The position numbers and the translations under genes were made by a program. Below the pieces are notes generated by a model. The model ran no database searches. It was given only the letters and a program-made list of their open reading frames with translations, and had not been told where the DNA came from. Below are positions 1 through 9,568 of a DNA stretch of 22,513 bases, piece by piece (the first letter of the stretch is position 1; each line of letters opens with the position of its first letter). Origin of the DNA: Chara braunii (taxonomy: Eukaryota > Streptophyta > Charophyceae > Charales > Characeae); the NCBI GenBank assembly GCA_003427395.1, contig BFEA01000100.1, positions 894,027 through 916,539 of the forward strand, in the 5' to 3' direction.

Positions 1-98
1 AAAAAATTCCTGGGATGTTTTTTGGCTCGTCTGGTTTTGCCGGGCGGACCCCCCCCAGTCCGTCTGGCCCGGTCCATCTGGACCGGGCGTCGGCTTAA

Positions 99-500
99 CC
101 CAGGTTTGAGGCTAAAAATAAGGCCACATCAGATGAGTTTGTGCTGGTTGAAGGCTTGTTGTTCCTAAGGACAGGAATAAACGTTTGTGTGTTCCAAACA
201 GAGAGTCTTTGCGTAGTTTTATTTTTATAGGTGAATGCCACGATACAATCGGACATTCCAGTTACAAGAAGACAGCAGCAAATCCAGTGCTGCGTTTCTG
301 GTGGCCAATGCGGAAAAGTATGTAGAGACTTGACAGGTTCGTCAGCGTGACAAGCCAAGGACGTAGGCACCTCTTGGGCTTATCAAGCCCTTGCCTATCC
401 CTGTTGGTCCTGGTCAAAGTCAGTCCATGGACTTCATGGATACTCTTGTGACCAGCAAGAGCGGTGAAGGCACATCTTCCTCTTTGTGGACAGGTTCAGC
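99..500 (+). pseudogene. Ty3/gypsy pol pseudogene, 5' part: integrase zinc finger and start of catalytic core
   Basis: Reading three frames in turn gives the usual order of a Ty3/gypsy integrase N-terminus: VEGLLFLRTG, then KRLCVPN, then ECHDTIGH with the two zinc-finger histidines (CAC 239-241, CAT 254-256), FWWP, YVET, GLIKPLPIP and SMDFMDTLVTSK, where GAC 430-432 is the first catalytic Asp. At least two frameshifts are needed, near 170 and 315, and another near 460 gives RHIFLFVDRFS. Both zinc-finger cysteines are lost: the first is TGA (331-333) and the second reads Arg. A TAG follows at 364-366. In life this enzyme inserts element cDNA into the host genome; this copy cannot. RT and RNase H are not visible and would lie left of the window. 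The family call is firm; the clade is not determined. Confidence 0.85.
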
Positions 501-723
501 ACATTGAGCCTCTCTGCTCGACACCTTGAGCACACACACACACGCGTTGAAAGATCATATGAAATCCACACTGGAGTCCAGAGATGCAAAGTCCAGATAT
601 GCGCAGCTTAGAAATTTCAACAAATTATCACATTAAACAGTTTCGGTGAACCAGTCACCAAGCGCTCAACAGTGCAGAATTCAGCAACCCAATACCAGCA
701 CCCTCATCTAAGGTAGGTGACTT

Positions 724-726
<3 letters not shown>

Positions 727-767
<41 letters not shown>
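727..767. repeat. (TC)n microsatellite, about 20 units
   Basis: Uninterrupted TC dinucleotide run inside the sequence that splits the integrase. Confidence 0.95.
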
Positions 768-770
<3 letters not shown>

Positions 771-1143
771 CTACTCTTGAGAATCTTGACTCTGAATACA
801 TCCACTGCTACTCAGCTCTATCCCTACTACTAACTTATGCGGCTATGGCCGCCTTCCCTCTCAGTGCAGAGCTGCCCAGCAGGGCTCTCGCGCACATGCT
901 ACTTGCAGATAGCGCACAAGCGCTTCAACAGCGCTTCCACACTTCTCGCAAATGAGCCATCTCCCCGAAATGTGGCTGGCCAGTCCTTATATTGACTTGG
1001 ACTGAGCCTCAACTCGTCCCAGCCTCTGCTCCCTTTGGCTTGACTTGAACCCGCCTGATACCACATGCCCGTGGCCTGCTTGCTTCAGAATGTCAAGGCC
1101 TGGTACTTTTCCCGAATTTTCATTGGCGTGCTGCTGCTTGAGT

Positions 1144-1325
1144 CTGTGAGTCACGACTTTTCATCTGTGGAACATGACTTTTGACTGTGGGTTGTGACTC
1201 TTGCCTCAGGGACACGACTTTTGCCTGGAGAAGTGTCCTTTGCCGGTGGGACATGACTTTTCAATATGAGAACGTGACTTTTGCTTACAGAATGCAACTT
1301 TTGCCTTTGGGATGTGACTGTTTAC
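1144..1325. repeat. degenerate 20-bp tandem repeat, nine units
   Basis: The core TGACTTTTGCC recurs with a period of 20 bp (once 21, once 19), at about 1154, 1175, 1195, 1215, 1235, 1254, 1275, 1295 and 1315. Units are diverged, for example CGACTTTT, TGACTCTT and CAACTTTT, with a linker like TGTGGGACA. The array lies in the insert and ends about 115 bp before integrase coding resumes. Confidence 0.85.
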
Positions 1326-1439
1326 AGGGTGCCTGTTGGACTTGACTACCCCGACTGTGACCTTTCTGAACTGACCGACTTGGCCTCAGACCTTGACCCT
1401 GAAATTCGAATTTGGGGTCTGCATCGTGGAATGCCTTTC

Positions 1440-2255
1440 ATCAGTAAGTACGCTGGACTAATCTCTATGCCGGAGACAGCTAGGACTGACCGCGTCATCA
1501 AGTTGTTTATGGACAACTGGGTATGTGACTTCAGTCTTCCGAAGTCCATCGTTAGTGACGGGGATGTCAGATTCACAAGCCAACTGTGGCAAAGTACAGC
1601 CCAACAGATGGACAGTCGACTGCAAATGACATCAGGGAACCACCCTGCATCAAATGGCCAAGCCGAGCAGATGAACCGGGTAGTGCAGCACTTGTTGCGG
1701 CATTATATTAAGCCAAGTCAGGATGACTGGGATGAGAAGCTACCTCTCATCGCCAGCCTATACAACAATGCCGTGCACAGCACTACTGGTATGACTCCCA
1801 ACCAGCTGCATCTTGGTTGGAAGCCCAGATCTGCTCTTGACTTCTTGTTGCTGTTAAGTAATGACCAGATGCTGCAGCAAGCTGTCGAACACATCAAGAA
1901 AGCTCAAGATGCCACGGTTGCCTCTGAGAACGGTCACAGAAGGCCGTCGGCATTTCATGTAGGTGAGCCAGTCTGGGTTAAGTCATCTGAGTTGAGACAG
2001 GAACTGGGAATCTCTCGTAAACGGATGCCACAGTATTTCGGATCCTGGGAAGTATTGGATATCATAGGTGATCGACCAGATGGTCCTTCCCGTGTTATTC
2101 GCATCCCTTGTCACCTTCGTACACACCATGTTTTCCATGCATCTAAGTTGGCACCCTTAGCTGCTTTCCCTCAAGAAGATCGATGCTGCCCCCACCCATG
2201 GACGGACAAGTTGACGTCGTCGAACAAGCTGATGCCGCAGGCCTGCTGGAGCTAG
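1440..2255 (+). pseudogene. Ty3/gypsy integrase, catalytic core (D, E) and C-terminal domain
   Basis: This stretch is open for about 270 codons. It reads SKYAGLISMPE, then SDGDVRFTSQLW (second catalytic Asp, GAC 1557-1559), then NGQAEQMNR (catalytic Glu, GAG 1665-1667). The spacing is 35 residues, the canonical D-35-E of retroviral-type integrases. Next come YNNAVHSTTGMTPNQL, MPQYFGSWEVLD (a GPY/F-like module) and HLRTHHVFHASKLAPL, the typical Ty3 C-terminus. An ATG at 1281 opens this frame, but residues before about 1440 belong to the insert, so it is not a real start. Past 2190 the frame appears shifted. The other frame stays open to a TAG at about 2337 and could hold a decayed chromodomain, which I cannot confirm. 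Confidence 0.9.
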
Positions 2256-3832
2256 CGCTCGCGGGCTGCTGCGTTAGCACATGGCAAGTGTGCGTGCGCG
2301 TGCGAGAAGGCAGGGCGCTGCTGAGGGTAGCGCTTGGATAGCCAGTGGAGGTAGTGGTGGTCTTCGTGCATGAGGGAGAAGACGTGGGTGATGAAGATGA
2401 GGGAGAGAGAGAGAGAGATGAGGATGATGATGTGAGGGCATGTACCCGGTCCTCCCGATGGTCTACAGAGTCGACATTTTCATGTACTTCGGTTGTTGCT
2501 GCTGACGTCAACAGATTGCATTGTCAATTCGGAGGCTGGTAGTAGCTGTGTGATTGTACTCTGGGCGCTGAGCGCCAAGTGGGAGGAAGGGCTCTGGAGA
2601 CATATGTCGGTGGGGGCGAGAGTATGCTCTCATTGACATTCAGATTCAGTGCTTTGGTTCTCCGTTGGTGGAATATCAGTGCATTTCTGCTTTCTCGACA
2701 GCGTTGGACTTTCCGGCTTTCAATGTGATTTTGCATTCCAGTATTCTGTCATTTAGGCCCCGCTCCACTACTCGCCGCATCCACAGAAGACAAAAAAAAG
2801 GGTGGTGTATCTTCCCATGTTTTAGCAGAAGATTCATTCTCATTTTGAGCATAAGATGAGTGGAGCGAGCCCCATAGCTCAGTCAGCACACGGAGGCAGC
2901 AGCAGTCGGAAGATGACCAGATGCTGGTAAGTACCGTAGCCTAAACGCCGAAAAGATGAAGGCCACAGGGATATTGATGTGTGGTTCTGTACGCTCCACC
3001 ACTTCTCCATCCATTTCCAAAACTAATAAACTAATCTTAAAACACCATGAGCAGCTGGGTGTTGAGGTCCGAACTTGAAAGTACTTGGAAAACACAAAAC
3101 AAGAAAGCCACACCTGCGACAGCGACATCAAGAGTGGCATTGGGTCTGGCTGTACTCCTCGCGAAATGTGAAAATTGCACAGAGCTCGACTTAGAGGTAT
3201 GCAATAATACCTAGAGTAAATGCGGATGACGTGAAGACCAAAGGGATATTGATTGATACTTACAAATCAAAACTAAATGAAAAGAGAGAGAGAACCACTT
3301 CAGCAACAAGAAGGTCAAGAGCGAGATTCACTCCACACCTCATCAAACTTGAAACATGCAGAGCACATCTTGCCACTCCACCTATGTCACTCACCAATTC
3401 ACAAATATCGTGAATGGTGGAGTGAGGCTTATTGACAGAGGCAGAGAGATGTCGAGACAGTCCAAAAGAGAGAAAGACAGGAGCATTTGGTTGCTGACCT
3501 ACGCGTAAAATTTTGATCCCTTATGTAAGAGCTGGAATATACACAATGCTTCAAGGACCATCACTTGCATTTGCTGAGCAAGAGAGAGAGAGAAGTACAT
3601 AGCTGGCAGAATGACGAATAGAGGAGAGGAGAGGGAGTGAAATAGAACGAGAAAAATAGACGGTGTGAGCGGCAGAGAGAATCGAGGATTGAGAGAGAGT
3701 GGGGCAATGGGAGGGAGAAAGTGGGAGGGAGAAGAAAACACATGCCAGGCAAAGGATGTACGCCGCATGCAAATGAAGATGCGTATTCAGTGGCATAACA
3801 ACATGCGCAAGAGGAGGACAGAGTAGACTCAC
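2256..3832. other. no gene seen; possible Ty3 3' end and YIP1 intron 3 or downstream flank
   Basis: The part after the integrase has an acidic GA-rich stretch (2395-2440), then unremarkable sequence. No convincing LTR pair, polypurine tract or coding exon was found. 3420-3830 is purine-rich with AGAG runs. I searched the minus strand for a last YIP1 exon (IAYPCAL-like or WSTR-like codons) and did not find one. The first possible acceptor after exon 3, near 3575, leads to a stop after three codons. Confidence 0.4.
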
Positions 3833-4020
3833 CCATCTGGAAGCATCAGCGAGAGTGCTGAAAATAACACCATAGGTAGGAGACAATAACCAATAATGCT
3901 GGTACATCGATACAGATCCAGGCTGCCATAGCTGCCTGCCAGAAGATTAAAAACTGTGTAAAGAAACACTGATCCTACAATGCCCCATCCAAGGATGACT
4001 CCTATGTGCCATTTCTTGTC
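3833..4020 (-). CDS. YIP1/YIPF5-like gene, exon 3 (two membrane segments)
   Basis: Codons 145-206 plus two bases, phase 0 in and phase 2 out. It encodes DKKWHIGVILGWGIVGS, FLYTVFNLLAG, LDLYRCTSIIGYCLLPM and VLFSALSLMLPDG. These are the second and third hydrophobic segments of a Yip1-domain protein, including the conserved GYCLLP motif. The acceptor is ATGGGCAG before GAC (a weak pyrimidine tract). The donor is GG|GTGAGT, a strong consensus, at 3832-3827. Most homologues have a small residue then GK where this one reads DK, so the acceptor could be off by a codon or the residue may simply differ. Two more membrane segments and about 50 residues normally follow; their exon is not found here. 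Confidence 0.85.
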
Positions 4021-4203
4021 CTGCCCATGTACACACAGATCGCCCAACAAGGGTCCCAGCAGCCACACGAGCACACCCACCCACCCACCCACCCACACAA
4101 AGACACGGCCAACCAAAAAACCAACAAGGTGAGATCATCATTTCATCCCATTTAACCATTCGCTCATACAAACAAAAAAGGATGGAGAAAGAAACACCAT
4201 TCA

Positions 4204-4256
4204 ATTTAGGAAACTTGCTGCAACAGGCACCATTTAGGAAACTTGCTGCAACAGGC
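4204..4256. repeat. tandem duplication, period 28 bp
   Basis: ATTTAGGAAACTTGCTGCAA and its following CAGGC occur at 4204-4228 and again at 4232-4256, identical over 25 bp. This is a recent local duplication in intron 2. Confidence 0.95.
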
Positions 4257-4529
4257 TGTCCAAACACATCACATTCCCGATAAGTACCACATCAGGTTCA
4301 TATTGATAAGCTAAGCAAACCTTGAAGGCGGTGACAATTGTGGGCTTTCCTCTGTTAAATCCTGTTTTTTTTCTGTTTGCTGCTTCGACTCATTTTTTCT
4401 TCCTCCCTCTCTGTTCACACACCTCGTGGAGGACATGGCAATATACACTTGTGTAATGAACCGCAAAATCACAGACTGAGAAGTCGGCTGATTTCTGAGT
4501 TTTGCTGCTGGACTAATGACTTGCTGAAG

Positions 4530-4566
4530 TTCCCGTATTCTGCTGAGATTCCCGTATTCTGCTGAA
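4530..4566. repeat. tandem duplication, period 19 bp
   Basis: TTCCCGTATTCTGCTGA occurs at 4530 and again at 4549, in intron 2. Confidence 0.9.
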
Positions 4567-4848
4567 AATTCTAAGTACGTGTGTGCGCACGACTGCTGAG
4601 TTTCCGTGCGTTTGACTGACTGCATGACAGCTTGGGTGTGTTTGTGTGACCTGCCATGGTACTTTGTGCCGTGAAGGCCCCTCATCAGCTGGTGTGAGAT
4701 CAGATCCGAGTAACATTGTCATTTTGCCTCACTGTCAGGTAAATCCTATCTGATATGAGTCTTCCACTCTGTAAGATTACAAATATTTTCTCATGTTGCT
4801 GATCTCTGGACTTCGTATCCATGGATCATTACGAGGCATGCATCGCAG

Positions 4849-4849
<1 letters not shown>

Positions 4850-4884
<35 letters not shown>
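4850..4884. repeat. homopolymer C35
   Basis: 35 consecutive C on the plus strand (G35 in the YIP1 transcript, intron 2). Length may be unreliable because such runs are hard to sequence. Confidence 0.9.
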
Positions 4885-4926
4885 TTCTGCCCGCAGTTCA
4901 CCGGGCAGTTTTCTGTCAGAAAATCA

Positions 4927-4981
4927 TCAATAGAATAGAGTAGAACTGTAGAATAGAATAAAATAGAATATAGTATAATAA
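4927..4981. repeat. degenerate AATAG pentanucleotide repeat
   Basis: AATAG or close variants repeat across this stretch, followed at once by a 27-bp tandem repeat. Confidence 0.8.
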
Positions 4982-4990
4982 ACACAACAT

Positions 4991-5071
4991 AATGTGATGA
5001 CAAGACATACAACACCTAATGTGATGACAAGACATACAACACCTAATGTGTTGACAAGACATACAACACCT
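4991..5071. repeat. 27-bp tandem repeat, three units
   Basis: Units start at 4991, 5018 and 5045. Each begins AATGTG and ends ATACAACACCT. The third differs by one base (TTGAC for ATGAC). Confidence 0.97.
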
Positions 5072-5135
5072 GAAGCACAAGTAGTTAGTACATTTGCAGG
5101 GATAAAAGCCGATGGGAGATTCTGATGATAATCAC

Positions 5136-5278
5136 CAATAATTGGCAAGCTCCGAACACGAGACAGAATAGCAGCGGCCCAGACAAGTCACCATCCTCCA
5201 TGAGCTCTGCATTCAGCCGAAATGGGCGAAGGATTGCCCATGTCTTCTTTGATATCAGAGGAAGATTGATACCCAACT
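5136..5278 (-). CDS. YIP1/YIPF5-like gene, exon 2 (first membrane segment)
   Basis: 143 bp: two bases complete codon 97 (Glu), then codons 98-144. It encodes LGINLPLISKKTWAILRPF, NAELMEDGDLSGP and LLFCLVFGACQLL. Joined to exon 1 it gives the hallmark EDEPPLLEELGI of the YIP1/YIPF5 subfamily, followed by the conserved DLSGP motif that opens the first hydrophobic segment. The acceptor is TTGTTTCTCTTAG (AG at 5280-5279) and the donor is TTG|GTGATT. Yip1 proteins are multi-pass ER/Golgi membrane proteins that, with Yif1 partners and Rab/Ypt GTPases, support COPII vesicle formation and fusion between ER and Golgi. That role is established for yeast and animals and inferred here. Confidence 0.9.
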
Positions 5279-5304
5279 CTAAGAGAAACAACAAGTCCAT
5301 GCAT

Positions 5305-5327
5305 CACACACACACACACACACACAC
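5305..5327. repeat. (CA)n microsatellite
   Basis: CA run only about 27 bp upstream (in transcript sense) of the exon 2 acceptor; in the transcript it is a GU run next to the polypyrimidine tract. Confidence 0.9.
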
Positions 5328-5612
5328 GAACCGAGCATAGGGTCAGCATTGCAGTTCGGACGATTTCAGAGTCAATGAAGACAACTGCAATCAACAAGGG
5401 ATAAAACGGGAAAAATAAAAACCAGAAAACCAGCGAGGTCATCGTGAGCCGTGCGGCTGGGACATGCAGAAGGCAACTCCAATGAACATGAAACTACCAG
5501 TGCCTCCAAGGCTCTCATTTCTGATGCACGATCTGCCCACTGCTAACATGCCGAACCCTTGCAGGCATGGTCCTACCAGGCGCTGCCAGCCTTTCAGTCT
5601 GGACATGAACAC

Positions 5613-5714
5613 GCACACACACACACACACAAATGCACACAAACGCACACACACACACACACCTTTCCCTCTCTCAAGCACACACGCAAACGCAAACGAA
5701 CATCCACACAACCT

Positions 5715-5758
<44 letters not shown>
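5613..5758. repeat. compound CA / CT / CA microsatellite cluster
   Basis: CA runs at 5613-5662, broken by AAATG and AACG; a CT run at 5715-5734 passes directly into CA at 5734-5758. Confidence 0.9.
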
Positions 5759-6159
5759 GCAAACTTGCATATGCAAACAACCGTTCCAGGTGTTAAGCGA
5801 ATCTCTCTCCCTCTCTCTCTATCTCTCCCGCTTCCCCATGCAATTTTTCTGAACGTAACGAGGGATGGCGCCTCAGCCGTAGGCTGATTGAGCGCCATCG
5901 CCCGCCTCATTGACGCCCCATTGACGCCTCATTGACTGATGAAGGAATCGTTCGAACACCCAGTTATACGTTCGGCTGAACGGCTCGCAGGAAGATGGCA
6001 GCTGATTGATAAAGTCCAATGCAGAAAATGTGGATGGACCAATTATAAATAGATGAACAAATGATGGAACAGTAGATATGTGATGACAGATGCATGTACG
6101 GATGGGATTCATCGACGCGAAAGCTATTGGTCGATAAATGGGACAAGAATTCGAATTAT

Positions 6160-6639
6160 AATTTGGTTGACTGATTGTTTGAATCGGATAAGATTAGATT
6201 GCATTGATTGAATTCTTGGATTGAAACAACTATGGGATCGACTGATTGCTGGCACTGATTGATGCGATTCATTGATTAATTGTTTGGTTGACTGATTGGT
6301 CAATTGAGCGATCGATGGATTGAGTGATCGTTTGGTTGACTGATTGATTGCTTGGTTGATTGTTTGGTTGATTGATTGGATTGATTGATTGATTGATTGG
6401 TTTGCTTGGATTGATTGACTAATTGGATTGATTGATTGGTTCGCCGATTAATTCATCGACTGATTGAAGATTGAATTCTTGGATTGATTGAATTATTGGA
6501 TCGACTGATTGATTGGATTGGTTGATGCGATTCATTGATTAATTGTTTACTTGACTAGTTAATTGAGTGATCGCTGAATCGAGTGATTGTTTGGTTGACT
6601 GCTTGAATTCTTGATTGATTGATTAACTGATTGATTAAC

Positions 6640-6717
<78 letters not shown>

Positions 6718-6872
6718 CGCCGATTAATACATACTGACTGAAGATCTGATTGCCAGAACGAACAGAGACTTAACCAATTTATTAATTGTTTACTTGACTG
6801 ACTAGTTAATTGAGTGATCGATGAATTGAGTGATTGTTTGGTTGACTGCTTGACTGCTTGATTGATTGATTA

Positions 6873-6910
<38 letters not shown>

Positions 6911-6920
6911 CGACTGATTG

Positions 6921-6952
<32 letters not shown>

Positions 6953-7018
6953 CGCCGATTAATACATCGACTGATTGAAGATCTGATTGCCAGAACGAAC
7001 AGAGACTTGACCAATTTT
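6160..7018. repeat. (GATT)n satellite with higher-order repeats
   Basis: Tetranucleotide GATT (ATTG) dominates, purest at 6616-6714 and 6860-6948. The array has longer repeat units. A block starting GGTTCGCCGATTAAT occurs at 6438, 6714 and 6949, giving units of 276 and 235 bp. The last two copies share about 70 bp including ATCTGATTGCCAGAACG. A second block starting ATTAATTGTTT recurs near 6277, 6538 and 6781. The minus-strand INQSINQS reading frames are a by-product. Confidence 0.95.
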
Positions 7019-7172
7019 CCAATCGGACTTCAGAAACCAAATGCGTTGCGTTTTCGTCACTATGAGGCCATCCCATCCAATTCTAACAATTTTTTTTCGT
7101 CGCGCCGCGTTTGTTCGTAGTTGCACAGTCGAAGCCCATGATTGCACCCATGCTGATAACGCATTTTTACTC

Positions 7173-7332
7173 CTTTGGGCATCATATAACTTTGACGTTC
7201 CTCGTCGCAATTTCGCCATTTTCTGAACCGAAATCGTCAGGGCTTACCGGGATCCCGTCTGTAGAAGACCACGATTTCAGTTCAATAAACGCCGAAATTG
7301 CGTCCAGGAACGTCAAAGTGAGGTGCCCAAAG
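7173..7332. repeat. imperfect foldback: 65-bp and 62-bp arms, 33-bp loop
   Basis: Left arm 7173-7237 and right arm 7271-7332 are reverse complements with scattered mismatches. The strongest paired parts are CTTTGGGCA, ACTTTGACGTTCCT and CGCAATTTCG. Either strand would form a long hairpin. It lies in YIP1 intron 1 and carries no open coding signal. It could be a foldback/MITE-type remnant or an intronic hairpin RNA precursor; the sequence alone does not decide. Confidence 0.8.
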
Positions 7333-7341
7333 AGGTATTTT

Positions 7342-7360
7342 GCTGTCAAGACTTGACAGC
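7342..7360. repeat. 19-bp perfect palindrome
   Basis: GCTGTCAAG and CTTGACAGC flank a single A, ten bases after the foldback's right arm. Confidence 0.9.
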
Positions 7361-7807
7361 ACCAACGCATTTGCTAAGAAATCCTCGTTGCTTTATTTGT
7401 AATTGACGAGTGATCGTAGTCATTAAACAAATTGGACAGATCATGGATTCAATAGTTCGATCGAATAGTTCAAAACATATTTGATTGGTTAGTTAGCTTC
7501 ATTAGTTTGCCTGATTAATTGGATTGATTCGTTGGACTGATTACCTTGAGAGATTGATAGATCTGGTTGATTGATTAGTTTGATATATGTATGACACTGG
7601 TTTGATTGATTCGTTCGATTAATCAAGTTTCGTGATATTATATTTCGTTTGATTGGTTTGACTAATTAGTGTGAGTAATTTCTTACATCGGTTAGTTTGA
7701 CTAATTCGTTTGGTGGGCTCGTTTTATTCATTCTATTTATTTCATTTGCTTTTATCGATTAATTACTTTGATTGCTTGAAAAATAAGTCTAATTAATTCA
7801 CCTCACG

Positions 7808-7995
7808 AAACCAAACGAGAGAGAAGAGAGAGAGTTGTAAACGCATTCTTTGGTGGCAGGCATGTGTGGCAGGCATGTGTGGCAGGCATGTGTGGCAGGC
7901 ATGTGTGGCAGGCATGTGTGGCAGGCATGTGTGGCAGACGGGTTAGCGTATGTATTCTGGAGTTCGACAGAAGCAGGGAGAAGGGAGGTAGGTGG
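7808..7995. repeat. dispersed repeat, copy 1 (inverted relative to copy at 9985-10140)
   Basis: The reverse complement of this stretch matches 9985-10140 in order: TTGTGCCCACCT, CCGAACTCCAGAAT (here with CGAACTCCAGAAT), CATACG, TTAGC or CTAAC, CCCGTCTGCCAC, AAAGAA, a CT-rich stretch and TTTGGTTTC. It contains the 13-bp minisatellite; the other copy has about one such unit and instead an expanded CT run. Confidence 0.75.
7854..7938. repeat. 13-bp minisatellite, six units plus partial
   Basis: TGGCAGGCATGTG starts at 7854, 7867, 7880, 7893, 7906 and 7919; a partial unit begins at 7932. The units are identical, indicating recent expansion. Confidence 0.97.
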
Positions 7996-8465
7996 GCACA
8001 ACACACAATACAGAATGTTTCCTTAAAAAAAGGAGGAGAACGGGAGGGAAACTTGCGTCGTGAATTGCAATACGAGATTTCTCGAAACGAAGGGCCTCGC
8101 TCCACTCCGCAGCGTACTCAAAAATGTATCTAGACCTGGTAGAGGGCCGATACATATTTCAATGTTCGATAAGGGCTAATGTATCTGGACTACAATCCAA
8201 TTCGAATACGTCTCAATTGTTGAATAGCGGAGCGAGCCCCAAAGACGGAGGATGGAAAGAAAAGAAGAACCGAAAAGAAAACGGGAAATGTTATACAAGA
8301 TCCTCTGCTGGCCAAACCCCAATGAAAAGTCAGGAGCAAAGAGGGTTAAAAAAAAAAGAAACCAAAAAAAAAAAAAGACAACGCTCTGGGTAAGCATGCT
8401 ATGGAGTGCAGGTAAGCGATGATCTTGGGCGGTATTCACACGAGGACTCTGCCGGACGCATTTTG

Positions 8466-8672
8466 CTTTCATCACGGCCAGATTCAGTTGAGAACTTCGT
8501 AGCATGAGTATGCACTTACTACTAGGGTAAAGGGCTTAGGGTAAGTAATATTCGCGCGCGTGATGTATCCGGCTTTCATCACGGTCCGATTCAGTTGAGA
8601 CCGTCATGAGCATGCACTTACTAGCGTAAAGGGCTTAGGGTAAGTAAAATATTCGCGACGTGATATCGCAGT
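8466..8672. repeat. tandem duplication, period 107 bp
   Basis: Two copies, starting CTTTCATCACGG at 8466 and 8573, share CGATTCAGTTGAGA-like, ATGCACTTACTA and GTAAAGGGCTTAGGGTAAGT blocks with small indels. The TTAGGG is a chance part of this unit, not a telomere repeat. Confidence 0.9.
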
Positions 8673-8734
8673 AGATCTTGTAAGACAAAAATGATGACAG
8701 ATCGTACCCAGATTTGCAATTTCCCGAACCTATC

Positions 8735-8930
8735 TGGATGGAAATAGGACCAGATGCACTCCAAAACGTCCTGAGGTGTTAGTGTATGTCCTTGGATACA
8801 CACATGATGTAGATTAAAATTTAAAATCCATCTCGAAAGGACTGCCGCTCCCTGGATGGAAATAGGACCAGATCCATTCCAACAGTTACGACTCGAAAGG
8901 TGCAATAGGAACCGGACTGCCGCTCCTCGG
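8735..8930. repeat. short interspersed direct repeats
   Basis: CTGGATGGAAATAGGACCAG occurs at about 8735 and 8853. GGACTGCCGCTCC occurs at about 8839 and 8912, with CTCGAAAGG nearby each time. It is a local shuffled duplication. Confidence 0.75.
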
Positions 8931-9440
8931 AAGGGACGTGCAGCCAGAACCGTGAGGTTCTGTTTAAAAAAAAAAAAAACAAAGACTCGTAAGGTACATC
9001 GTTAGGACCAAAAAAAAAAAAAAAGAGGTGCTATACTATTTATTATTTACTATTTTTAGGGCGTTCAAAAATAGTGGCGTCCGTAAATGAATGACGAGGA
9101 ATGTGAGAATTCACGGCATGATGTCTCAGAGGTCAGGGCGTGTCTTGGGGATTATTAAAAAAAAAAAAAAAAAGAATTCACGGCGTCATGATTTTTTCCA
9201 TTTGGTTTGCAAATAAAAGCTACAGCCTCAAAAAAAAAAAGAAAAAAAAAAGTGAGTTGAATAACGACGTGACGAAGAAGGTGATATTCGAGGTACATAC
9301 AGTAATTCATGAAAATCAGATTTGTATTTAATGTTTTTTTAAACGCTTTTCCTTTTTGAGGATGGCAGGTATCTTAGGTTGGTGAATGACCTAAATAGGG
9401 TATATGATGATATTTATACCTCGTGAAGGATTGTGTGTAT

Positions 9441-9472
9441 GTGTACGTGTGTGTGTGTGTGTGTGTGTGTGT
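9441..9472. repeat. (GT)n microsatellite
   Basis: GT run of about 13 units from 9447, preceded by imperfect units. Confidence 0.9.
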
Positions 9473-9568
9473 CAGTGAGAGGGTGTGAAACAGAGAGCGA
9501 ACGTTAAGTGATGACCGACGAATTTATAAATTACTAAATTAGTGTATATCGATAACGATTGTAGAGAT

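Larger units (their letters stand above)
501..1440. other. about 940 bp of foreign sequence splitting the integrase
   Basis: The integrase frame runs to RFS near 500 and resumes as SKYAGLISMPE at about 1442. In related elements these parts adjoin (RFSKYA). The sequence between has no recognisable coding. It includes a CT microsatellite (727-767) and a degenerate 20-bp tandem repeat. Clear target-site duplications or terminal repeats were not found, so the type of inserted element is unknown. It could also be sequence acquired by rearrangement. Confidence 0.7.
4021..5135 (-). other. intron 2 of the YIP1-like gene (1115 bp)
   Basis: Bounded by donor TTG|GTGATT at 5135-5134 and acceptor CAG ending at 4021. 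It contains several simple and tandem repeats, listed separately, and no other coding signal that I can support. Confidence 0.75.

Noticed and set aside
1281-1440. ATG at 1281 as the start of the integrase ORF
   Set aside because: Residues before about 1440 lie in the inserted sequence and show no integrase similarity; true coding begins far upstream at 99 and earlier.
2143-2511. 122-codon Ser/Thr-rich minus-strand ORF
   Set aside because: Antisense to the integrase end and an acidic GA-rich stretch; low complexity.
2868-2960. tRNA-like start GCCCCATAGCTCAGTCAGCA
   Set aside because: A box-like, but no matching B box or cloverleaf downstream at the right distance.
3480-3580. Last YIP1 exon after the acceptor CTCTTGCTCAG
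   Set aside because: In the required phase it stops after three codons and does not resemble the family's C-terminus.
5290-5560. An additional YIP1 exon between exons 1 and 2
   Set aside because: Open minus-strand frames exist, with an acceptor-like TTGATTGCAG, but exon 1 joins exon 2 directly with the conserved EDEPPLLEELGI, so no sequence is missing there.
6802-7076. Minus-strand INQSINQS proteins
   Set aside because: Frame readings of the (GATT)n satellite.
7854-7938. CRISPR-like array
   Set aside because: Contiguous 13-bp minisatellite without spacers, in a eukaryotic intron.
8636-8642. TTAGGG telomere repeat
   Set aside because: It occurs once per 107-bp unit, not in tandem.
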